Shown here piece after piece: positions 1-9,412 of a DNA stretch of 16,944 bases. The DNA lies in assembly GCA_018398765.1 (NCBI GenBank), contig JAHBMJ010001548.1:2501-19444 (forward strand). The letters run 5' to 3'. The stretch's first letter is position 1, and every line of letters starts with the position of its first letter. The notes below the pieces were generated by a model that saw only the letters and a program-made list of their open reading frames with translations, was not told where the DNA came from and searched no databases. The translations under genes were made by a program, and so were the position numbers. The stretch comes from Chromera velia (lineage: Eukaryota > Sar > Chromeraceae).

Positions 1-180
1 CTCTCTTTCATCCCTGATGAATTTTCCCTTTCTTTTATCCGTCTACCCGAATGCACTTTGTTCTAATGATTGTGGCCTGACTTAATCCCTATTTTCATCT
101 TCGTTTTCGCCTCCTGTGAGAGGATCGACGTAGAATGACATTTGTCTGCTTTTCTCTATTGGCCGCGCTGACCAATGCAG
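1..180 (+). other. Upstream intron or 5' flank of the AAA+ gene
   Basis: No coding reading frame was recognised. The stretch is pyrimidine-rich and ends in AATGCAG, a good 3' splice site that opens the first visible exon. The first exon starts in the middle of a codon, so an earlier exon must lie before the window. Confidence 0.55.
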
Positions 181-330
181 GTGTAATGCTCTTCTGGCCG
201 TGCTTGCAAATCCGGAGAATTGGAAGGGAAGCGCTCAGTGGGAGGAGACAGACGAGAATGCAGTTGGAGAGACGATCTCTCTGAAGAGGGTCGGACAATA
301 CAAAAGTTCTACCGCTTCTCTATTTGCTCC

Positions 331-374
<44 letters not shown>

Positions 375-390
375 GTGAGTGAGTGAGTGA

Positions 391-431
<41 letters not shown>

Positions 432-1537
432 TGTGTGTCCGTACGTATTTCTGGGTTTGTCTGTCTTCGGGTCTGTCTTCTTCTCTGCCATGCTTGCTCT
501 CACGTACGTCTCCCTCTGAAATTCTCCCCCCCACTCCTCTTCTTTTCTGGTCTCCAATCGACTCTTTGCAGATCTGTATGGAGCTGCTCTCTCACGACTG
601 TATCAAGGGACCATTCCACAACCCAGCCATGATCTCTGTTCTCTCTCGCATTGCGCCCTCCTCTCTCCTCCTGTCCAACAAGAGCTTCATGGACGCTCTG
701 GAGATTCTTCTGCAGAGACGGGCGCGACTCTCTTCTCACAGATGGCAGGTGCGTTCTTGGGTTGTGTCTTCGGGTTTTTCTGAACTCTTGCCTCTTTTGT
801 TCCCTTGAAGTCATTTCCGTCTCTTTGTCTCTCTTTGAGAAACACTGTCTGACTTCAGTTGCAATCTATTCATGTGAAGGACATATTTGCGTAGTGAACA
901 AGAACACGATTGCGGAAATGCGTCAACACGTCTTTGTTTTCGTTCATGAGCGTGCCTGATCTCAATATACAGTGAGCACCGACTTGCAGTCGGTGTCTAA
1001 CCATTTGTGTGTTTATACGAATTTGGAGAAAGTGGCAGTGTTTATGTGTACGCTTCCGGTCGTCAACTGTGTGTGGATGCATCAATGCATGCTGCTCCAT
1101 TGGGACATTTTTCTCTGCAACTGCGCTTCCTTCCTTCCTCCCTCCCTCTGCATGTACGCATGCATGCAGGGGGCCTCGACGTACTTTCGGTGTCTGAACA
1201 CCAGGGCCCTCCTTGACGTGATTGAGAACGGAATTCTACCCCCCGACTCGGACCTTCTCCACAGAGCCAAATTCGCAGCAGAGCGGGCCCACATGATCGC
1301 TTTCGATGACTTGTGCAGACAGGTCAGTCAAGTCATGCGTGGGACTGTGGGTCTTCGAGACGAGCAGAAAGAGACGCGACTCTCTTCCGTGCATACATGC
1401 ATATGCCAAAAACAACGATAACCTTCTTTTTTTGTGGACACAACCTCTCCGCCTTCCAAGACAGGTTGAGAACGCACATTACAATCAGATGAATAGAAGG
1501 AAGGAACAAAAGCTAGATTCGGATTCCCTCACCCGCC

Positions 1538-1574
<37 letters not shown>

Positions 1575-4095
1575 TGGCCTTCCGGCAGGCTGAAGACAGA
1601 CAGAACTTCGATATCGTGGTGCTCGTCTTCAGCCTGATCATGTGAGTGACTAGAATAGCTCCATGAACGAGGAACAAGGCAAAGAATCGACAAGAGGAGA
1701 GGACAGGAGAGGCGAGGCTCTCTGTGCGTGTGTGCTGTCACGGTGTATGCACAGCTTCCGGGCTTGGAAGAGAGAGCCTTCCACGCAGAAGTGCTTCCCC
1801 CCATTCACCCACAAGAATTGCAGTGCCACAGGCCTCTCATCGTTCCGTCTCCATTCAATCTCTGGAGTCTGTGTTGCCTTTTCAATTGTTCTGGGTGCGT
1901 GAGCATTAGTCAACTGTCTTACGGTTTCTCGTTCCCTACCGCTCACGCTTCATCAATGCAAACAAGTATGTGCACATACTCTCATCGACACAATCGACTA
2001 ATGCACACAGGTATGTCCAGACAATTTCGCGTCTCCCGGCGGGCACCCTGGACTCGCAAACGAGCAGCGCGGGCAGTGCAAAGCTCGTGACTGCCGGCCT
2101 CCGTGTGGTGTTTGAGTGTCAACAGAACGACGGCACATGGGAAAAGGGAGAGGCCATTGAAAGGTAAGCATCCAGTTTCCGGTCACGTTGTGGCATGGTC
2201 GCACCTGTTCAAGCAAGAAACGCATGTGTTTGGAAGCTGCTGGAGGGAATGACTTCCGAAAAGAGTGGAAGAAATTGTTTAGCCAGCCTTTCCTTTCCCT
2301 GCCATTCTCTCTATTGTATGTACATGTACTTATGTAAAAGGTTCAGAAAAGCATGATTGATTTTTGACGCGCACTGATGTATGTATGCATCATGCATTGC
2401 AGGTCGGGCTTTCGAGGCATTGCGGGAGACCCTCACGTCTCCGGTGGCGTCTCTGCTTCCCCGTCCATGCCCTCCTCCCCCACCTCGGGAAGCGTTCCAG
2501 CGGTTCCCTGTGAGCAGCAGCAACATGGAGAGATCGGAAACTCGTCAGTCAGAGGCTGTCTTTGATGCTGAATGATCTGATGAACGAAAACGAAGCTGAA
2601 AGAGGCACCAGGCTGGATTGTTTTGAGCTATCAGAATTAAGCTGCCCAAGAACGACAAGTGGGTGGAAGTCAGAAATCCTCTCGCCTCAGTTTTTTGAAT
2701 TTGTCTCATTCAACTTGACCTGGCCCAACACACACGTCCCCACTCCCTGCATGCAGGTACGTGTTTTCGGTCGATCTTCTGGGGTCTCTAGTGGACTCGA
2801 TTGTCGAGTGGAAACCCGAGCTGCTCGCGCCCTTCCTCCCCGAAATTGAGAGGACGGTGGGGTGGATGGAATCCAACCTTTTGAAGGTAAGTGCCAAAAG
2901 GATGTGTTACGTGTGCCTGATGAAGGAAGGAGCTTGGGAGAGTGCCAGTGTCTCTGAGATGGAATGAATCACGTAGGTGGAGAGAAAGATAACAGATGCG
3001 GTGTGCTTGCTTGAAACATGCATCATTTATTTTATTACTTTCTGTTGCTGGTTGTGTGCTTGCAGGAGAGACAGGGAGGTGGGAGGGAGCCCAAGACGGT
3101 TCTGGGATGGCGGTCCAATCACCTCACAGAGGGGAGTCCGGTCGGATGGTGCACTGCTCAGGTCGGAGGGAGAACGGGAGAACCTGTTCGAAAACAGATC
3201 ATGCAGTCAGACCAGTGAATGCACGCTGCTGGTTGTTGTTTGATGAAGTAGAGGTGATTGATTATTCTGAAAGTGGGAGTGAGAAAAGAATGGTGAAGTG
3301 TCCCAACTGTGGGCAAAATTGCGGACAAATTTCATTATTTTGGATTTTTTCTTGCATACTCGATCGAGGGCAGACTACTCGCAAAAATCGCTTCTTTCAG
3401 ATTGACATGCATGCGTCAAAGAGAGACCTAAGTGGAACAGCCGGCTTCTTTCCGAGCTAGACATGACATCGATCTGCAAACGATCATGCCAGCAGGCTTC
3501 CTCGTTTGCTGCCTTCCTCTCTTTCTGTTTTGGTTCATCTTTCGACAAGACTGACCCCTTATGCAAGCAGGTGTTTTTCACTCTGACCCGACTTCGGAAA
3601 CTGCTGCGGTTTCTTTTGACCCAGCGGATCCTTGCCGAGTTTGGAGGGATGTCCGGAGCAGCCTCTGGGAGAGAGTGGAGGACCTTGATGGACTCGGACT
3701 TGAGTGTGTCTGGAAGGAAGACGACTCTGATGACTGACATCGAAAACAGAATTCTCATACCCCTACAGGCACGTTGGTGCATTGGCTGGAAGAGCTAGGA
3801 AGGAGGCTTTGCATGGGAGCAGAATGGGAAATCGGCATCAATTTCTTTTCTGAGTCCGGATCTTGTATCTACTCAGAGAAGTGAATGCAAAGGAATAAAA
3901 TCCCCCCAGGTCCATCTCTCAAGTTTGTGTTGCGGACACGATATGGCGATTTTGGGCTCTCACTGTCCCTGCCTGCATGTCTGCCCACCGTCTGTCTGTG
4001 TGCAGTCCGCTGAGATGGCAGTCACATTAACTTTGCTGCCGAGCGAAAAGGTAGAGGAGTTGAGGCAGCTCGGCAAGGAGGTCAGCACAAGTCCC

Positions 4096-4135
<40 letters not shown>

Positions 4136-4259
4136 CTGTCTGTCTGTCTGTCTGTGAGTTGTGTGTGTGTGAGTGTGTGCGTGAGCTGTGCTCGACAGTG
4201 CACTTGTGCGCGTCTCTGTCTCTCTGTCTTTCTGCATCTCTTGCTGTCTCTGTCTCTCT

Positions 4260-4308
<49 letters not shown>

Positions 4309-5320
4309 TGTGTGTGTCACAAGCATGCACACCCACTTTCTCTGAACGTCTCTGAACGAAGAGCATCATTTTTCACGTCTGCAGAAGATTCCGCACGCGC
4401 TGAGTCTGTTCGAGTGGGACAGTCAGAAGGCGGGGGTGGTCAAGAGACGCCCCCCCTCCTCATCCCCGTCAGGGCTAGACTCCCTCGAATGTGAAGACCT
4501 TTCTGGACTGTTCGAGGAATCGGAAAAAGAAGAGACGGCTAATGGCTGCGACAGTGAGGAGACGAGGAAAAGAGGGAGACGGCGAAGGAACTCAGAGAAT
4601 TCTCCGTCTCCGGCTGGCAATGATGATGCAACAAAAAATGAAATGAGAGGGAAAGCAATCGAGTCTCTCCTTTTCCACTTTGCGAGTACAGCCCCGTGCT
4701 ACTCACTCATTCTCTTTGGCCCTCCCGGTACAGCCAAGTCGACTTTGTGTGCAAGCATGGCGAATTATCTTGGATGGAACTTCCTTGTCAGTCTGTACGT
4801 CTCTCACCTGACCTGGCCTGGTCTGGCCTTGTTTCTCCCAGGAAGATCACCAGGAACCATTGTCCCGATTCAGTTCTTCGTTCTTCTGGATAGTTGAGAA
4901 CGGCGTGCAGTGATGTCAAAATAAGGTTTGCTCATGTGAGAAGAAGCACTCTTCACTGCGTCGAAAAAGCCAAGAGTTTTGAAGAGACAATTTCCTTCGA
5001 CTATTGTGACTCTGTTTTTCTGGCTCTGCATGGTTGACTTCTCCTCTGCTTCCTCTGCCTGTCTGTCTGGTTCCATGCACGAATGCAGGTGGTCGACACT
5101 TCAGATTTCCTGGCTCATGGGATGGGAGAGGTGGCAGCTCGGATGCGGTACATATTTGATAGACTCAAGGTGAGCGGAGGGGGGGGGCAGCCGTGCGTGG
5201 TGTCATAATGGTGAAAACAGCGTAAATGGCTGAAGTTCAGAGGTTTGTCGTTTCACTTTGCGGTGCATATTCACACGTGGATTGGTAACGTCTCTGCTTC
5301 AATGTTTTTAATTCCCCGTT

Positions 5321-5351
<31 letters not shown>

Positions 5352-6784
5352 CACGCATGCATGGATGCATGCAGGTACTGGAGCGGACGATCATTTTGTT
5401 CGATGAGGTCGAGGAGTTCTGTCAGGACAGGACAAATGAGAGGCTGGGCATGGAGAGCAGAATGCTGACAACAGCCATGCTAACTCAGTTCAACGACCTC
5501 AGAAGGTCTGCATGGATGTAGATCGAGTGAGGGGGCCGGTGAGGGAAAGGAAAGGAAAGGAGAACAACACGAGGGACAAGAGGAGGGAGGAGTGGAAAGT
5601 TTCAGCAGATACAGATTGTCTGCCCTATGTATGGCCTTTTCGTGTTGATATGTGCGGGAGTGCTTCTCTGTGTGCATAACCTCCAATGCTTTCTCTCGAT
5701 CTGTGTGCATTCATTCCTGCAGGCAACAGAAGTCCGTCTTCATCGTGGCAACCAATCGTGTGAGATCTCTGGATGCCGCGGTGATCCGTCCAGGTCGCTT
5801 CGACATGATGCTCTTTGCAGGTCAGTCAGTCGATCAGTCAGTCAGTCAGTCAGTCAGTCAGTCGATCATTTAGTGAGCTGGTGAGTCAGTAGGAGAACCC
5901 CTCAGGCAGTCAGAGATTGATATACGGACTCGGACACATGCAGACAGAAACTGAGGGAAGAGGTCGGGGGCACAATGACAAGATGGAGATGAAGATGGAC
6001 ATTGCTTGCAGACATGTATGTTGTTCTAGAACACACGCATGAAATTTGTTTTCGAAACATTTGGGGTTATTCAAGAGACGTCGGTCTAGGGTTGGGTCCA
6101 CCGACTCACTCCGTAACATACTTTCAGACAGTCAAGCGTCGTTAGCACTGAGTGGCAAGATTGTTCGTCTCTCTCTGTAAGCAGAAATCTGTTTTGTTTG
6201 TCTGCTTTCACTTAACGGAGTTGAGTGCTTGCAGGAACGCCGAACTTGAAATCGAGAGAGCAAAGATTGAGGTCAAAACTTCAGGCGACGCGGTTGTCCC
6301 TTGAAGACAAAGAGGCTGCGTGTCGTTTGGTGACACAGTTCATGAGACGTCGGTGGGACGACAGGGGCGCTGTTGACGACTCTGCCTCTCCGAGTGAGGG
6401 GGGAGAAGGGGGGGACAGAGACAGAGACAGAGAGAGTGGGACGAGTGGAGATGCACTTGCAGGGGGTGGGGACGGGCTGAATCAGAGGGGAGGACGGACA
6501 ACGTCGGGAAATGGGGGGGACGGAGGAGGAACCCAGACGGGAGGAATGAGACGTCGGGACCGTTCGTCTAAGATTTCCTCCAATCTTGAGCGTATGGGGG
6601 GAATGCGTTTGCTGACATTTGCAGAGAACGAGGTGTTTTTGAATAAGCAGTAGAATTGGCGATTGAGGGTAGGCTGACAACTGAGGAGCTTGAAAGCACG
6701 TTCCGGATGATCAAACGGACAGCAACGATCAGGGGGGTTGTGAGAGATGAATACTTGGCATCAGAAAGTCTGTCGCGTGATTGA
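181..6784 (+). CDS. AAA+ ATPase with long helical N-terminal region, multi-exon, 5' partial
   Basis: The product is an ATP-driven protein or complex remodeller; its substrate is unknown. Exons read: 181-289, 572-748, 1170-1322, 1574-1641, 2011-2163, 2403-2543 (optional), 2757-2886, 3066-3161, 3571-3768, 4006-4080, 4385-4786, 5089-5169, 5375-5505, 5723-5820, 6235-about 6650, then 6651-6784 in a shifted frame. Splice phases agree at every join up to 6235. About 545 visible residues, mostly helical, precede the ATPase domain, including a WRSNHL...GWCTAQ motif (3066-3161) and an acidic/basic low-complexity linker (4436-4640). The ATPase core is seen directly: Walker [10 protein letters not shown] at 4718, Walker [10 protein letters not shown] at 5396-5419, sensor-1 VATNR, and the arginine-finger segment IRPGRFD before 5805. 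Together these make a classical AAA second region of homology. The exon at 6235 reads openly to TAG at 6651-6653, but a conserved-looking tail (TTEELESTF...[13 protein letters not shown]) continues in another frame to TGA at 6782. A 1-base error, a tiny intron or a skipped Gly-rich segment could explain this. The ATPase call is firm; the subfamily, the start and the last exons are not. Confidence 0.85.
333..428. repeat. (CT)n-(GAGT)n-(GT)n compound microsatellite in intron
   Basis: A run of CT dinucleotides (about 333-371) passes into GAGT units (about 375-395) and then GT units (to about 428). It lies within the 290-571 intron. Open frames across it on either strand are artefacts of dinucleotide repetition. 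Confidence 0.95.
1540..1570. repeat. (GT)n microsatellite abutting a 3' splice site
   Basis: About 15 GT units run directly into CAG at 1571-1573, which opens the exon at 1574. The repeat takes the place of the usual polypyrimidine tract on the plus strand. Confidence 0.95.
2403..2543 (+). other. Candidate cassette exon of the AAA+ gene
   Basis: The segment is bounded by TTGCAG and by GTCAGT and is 141 nt (47 codons) long. Incoming and outgoing phases are both 2, so including or skipping it keeps the AAA+ frame: skipping joins ...AIER directly to YVFSVD. When included it encodes a Ser/Pro/Gly-rich, probably disordered insert. A second reading frame of the same DNA ([10 protein letters not shown]...) looks at least as protein-like but does not fit the neighbouring phases, so the exon may be misplaced or may not be used. 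Confidence 0.4.
3769..4005 (+). other. GC-AG intron of the AAA+ gene
   Basis: The exon 3571-3768 ends CTACAG, followed by GCACGT. The next exon starts at 4006 after GTGCAG in phase 0. The nearest GT (3774) would leave one extra base and break the frame. The rest of the donor matches consensus (CAG|GCACGT), as expected for GC-AG introns. Confidence 0.6.
4099..4317. repeat. Two (TC)n-(TG)n blocks in one intron
   Basis: Blocks at about 4099-4156 and 4265-4317 each pass from CT units to GT or CTGT units. They fall in the 4081-4384 intron. The repeated order, CT then GT, matches the microsatellite of the first intron. Confidence 0.95.
5321..5352. repeat. (CCTG)n tetranucleotide repeat next to a TGCATGCAG acceptor
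   Basis: Eight CTGC-type tetramers are followed by two overlapping GCATGCAT motifs and then the 3' splice site at 5374. Confidence 0.95.
5821..5868. repeat. (GTCA)n repeat starting at a 5' splice site
   Basis: The donor GTCAGT at 5821 is itself the first unit of an imperfect GTCA tetranucleotide array interrupted by GATC. The array may supply several overlapping donor-like sites. Confidence 0.9.
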
Positions 6785-7141
6785 CGGGCGGAGAAAACAG
6801 AAGATGGAGAGAAGAGATGGGGAAAGGGAGCGAGACTGAAGAAATGAGAAGGAAGGAAAAAATGAAAAAAAGAAGAAACGAAGGAACCAAAATCGGACAG
6901 AGAAAGGGGCAGGAGCAGTCAAAAGAGTAACGCTTGAAAAATGATGAGGCCAATGTGGGCTTCGTTGTTTTGTATTCGGCAGCACGCTATTTATCTGTAC
7001 ATCATTTTACTTATTCATTGTTTCATTTATGCATCTGTTCAACCCCTACGCTTCTTTACCCAGGCACTGACCCATGAAGTCATTTGAGACTCACTCTGCA
7101 GTTCTCTCTCCCTTTGATTTATTGTCTTTTCGCTGATGCAG

Positions 7142-7196
7142 GTTTGAATACATCAGAAGCCGAGGAGGCTTCAAGAGGGCTTTCGTGCATACATGA
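7142..7196 (+). other. Possible terminal exon of the AAA+ gene
   Basis: After CTGATGCAG at 7141 the sequence reads FEYIRSRGGFKRAFVHT and then TGA. A donor at 6772 (GTCGCG) would join it in frame after ...LASESL. A second donor at 6777 (GTGATT) would join the same acceptor in another frame. The donor choice is weak and rests on the protein-like look of the segment, so this is a candidate only. Confidence 0.3.
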
Positions 7197-8301
7197 ATGT
7201 GTGTGTTGCTGGATCAATCGGTGAATATTTGCATGTGAATGGACACATTGAACGTGGAAGACGAACGTGGAAGACGAACAGAAGTCAGGCACTTAATCCA
7301 GCATAGAGCGCAAAGAAGAGCATGTACAGCAAATACTTGGTTGCCGCTTTGAAAAGGGAAAGCAATGAGAAGCGTGCCGACGAAAAACAACTTGAAGTAT
7401 TCGTGTCTGAAAGCATCCGCCTAGATTGAAAAGAGACAAAGGATAGGGTGAGATATAGAAAAATGTCTGACAGTTTTAAAATGTTCTTTTATTTACTTTT
7501 ATCATCGGTTCGTTTCCATTAGATTCTCCATTTGGTTGGTCTGTTTCATTTTGGTCACTGACAACCTTCTAAGTATCACTGAGAACATTTATCATTAAAA
7601 ACATCTCAAGCAGGATAGTAGCATATAAAGATTATATGCAATTCATTTTATAGTTTTAATTCTTTTTTCGTGGACTACTGCGCGCAAGAGGGCATATACA
7701 CCTGCATATCGTAACATACTGTTAAAAAAAAAACCCTGCAGGGAAAGTATTGGAAAGTTTGAGGGGCACTCATCCATTTTAGTGTGAAAAGAAAAGGGAT
7801 TTCATGCTTTTTGGAGTTGTTTGTACGTTTGTATGAGCTAGAACGATATTGGAGGATTGTCGTGGGATTATTGCGCCTAGTTATTGCGGGATTCAATTAT
7901 CTGCATGCATTAGCATGCATGAGTTGACTAGAGTTGACCCGATTATACTGAATTTGATTGACTTGTATTCAAATCTCCCCAAAGGTTCAAGCTCATGGTA
8001 TAAAGTGCAGGCGCAGTTAGGTGTATTTCACCAGTATGTTCGTACACATATATACTGACACTAACACTGTCACATGATATTGTAGTACGCACAGGCATTA
8101 AAAAAAATCTGAAGCACTTAATTCCAGAAAAGTCATAGTTCGTCTCCCTCTTCAGGCTGCCCCTCGAAAGATTCGTTGACGACTGAAGTATCTTTTTTGC
8201 AGTGTTTTGTGCAAAACAGTTTTGAATGTATGCAAAACTTTTTTGTATGCATGGGTCGTCTATACGTGCCAGCGGCGGGGCTGCGGGGGCGTGCGCGCGG
8301 G

Positions 8302-8320
8302 GGCCGGCGGGCCGCCGGCC
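8302..8320. repeat. GC-only perfect inverted repeat beside TGCATGCATGC
   Basis: GGCCGGCGG, one G, then CCGCCGGCC: two 9-bp arms with a 1-nt centre, immediately followed by overlapping TGCATGCA motifs (8322-8332). The surrounding DNA (about 8265-8360) is far richer in G and C than the flanking AT-rich DNA. Confidence 0.85.
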
Positions 8321-8827
8321 ATGCATGCATGCGCCGCGGGCGCTTGGCGGGCGACCCCGCTGATCGAAGCATTCTCAGACTGTCAGAAGCTTCTGTTGCT
8401 ATATATATAGCTTTGATTTGCTTTCCTGATCTTTGATTAGATGAGCCAATCATGTGGGATGATGTCGAAATGCTGAAGTCATTGTTTCACGCGTAGTGAC
8501 TGGCAGTTGATAGATCGATGGGAGTCCGTGTGGAAGTCTTGTGGAGGTTCAAGTGAGGTGTGTTTTCGTCAGTCTGTGTGTCTGCTTCGAAACAGAACTT
8601 CACCGCAGACGAAGAACTGCTCCCTGTGAGAGAATTTCAAGCTCTGCTGAGTTAGCCTGTGCTTGCTGTCCCCGTCAATTGATCAGGGGCAGAGACCAAA
8701 TCCTTCCGATGGCCGACTAGAGCGTTTTGCCTGTTGCATCGAAGCGACAAGCGGGCGAAGAAATCGTGAGCTGGGACATGCGGCAATGTGTGCATCTTTC
8801 CTGTTTTCTATCAGTTCCCCATAAGCC

Positions 8828-9190
8828 ATGCAAATCATGCCCGAGGCTCCGACCACACCTCATGGGGATCTCTCCTTAAGATTCAATCTGTCAGGGTACG
8901 GCCGTTCTGTTGTCCTCCATGCATTCTTTTCTGTCCGCAACAGCGCAACACTTTTAGAACGACTGACCTTCTCCACATGCATTCACCACCTTCTTTCTCA
9001 TCCTTCGCTTGCAGGAGTCCCCAGAAGATGCCCAGGTCGGTGGAAACGCAAAGTGATCTCCTATTCCGGTTCTTTCCTGTTGGGTTTCCCCCTCAGTTCT
9101 TCCGCAGACACAGGCCTCAAGAACTTCCTTTCTTCTTCCCGTCCGTCCGTCCTTCTTTCCGTCCGTGTGCGTCCGTTTACGTGCGCGCGC

Positions 9191-9221
<31 letters not shown>

Positions 9222-9264
9222 TGTGTAGGTGTGTGTGTGTGTAGGTGTAGGTGTGTGTGTGTAG

Positions 9265-9298
<34 letters not shown>

Positions 9299-9311
9299 GT
9301 GTGTGTGTGTG

Positions 9312-9353
<42 letters not shown>

Positions 9354-9359
9354 CGTGTA

Positions 9360-9412
<53 letters not shown>

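Larger units (their letters stand above)
6785..8827. other. Intergenic region, AAA+ gene to AP2 gene
   Basis: About 2 kb without a convincing gene apart from a possible terminal exon at 7142-7196. The first part (to about 6950) is purine-rich. The part from about 7440 to 8130 is AT-rich. A 13-bp unit, GAACGTGGAAGAC, is tandemly duplicated at 7250-7275. TGCATGCA octamers lie at 7902 and 8322, and a GC-rich island lies at 8265-8360. The 3' end of the upstream transcript and the promoter of the AP2 gene should both fall here, but no clear poly(A) signal or TATA box could be assigned. Confidence 0.5.

Noticed and set aside
235-557. Long open frames antisense to the CT/GT repeats (Thr-His and Arg-Glu runs)
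   Set aside because: They are translations of dinucleotide repeats inside an intron, with no non-repetitive protein content.
6273-6680. 135-codon minus-strand frame
   Set aside because: Antisense of the AAA+ exon and its Gly-rich segment; rich in Ser/Pro as expected for a shadow.
8133-8453. 106-codon minus-strand frame with ATG over the GC-rich island
   Set aside because: Its length follows from low stop-codon chance in extreme GC; composition is Arg/Ala/Pro-rich and no splice or domain support was seen.
333-9411. CRISPR-like or telomeric arrays
   Set aside because: All repeats are 2- to 4-nt simple repeats without spacers, and no telomere unit such as TTTAGGG or TTAGGG is tandemly present.
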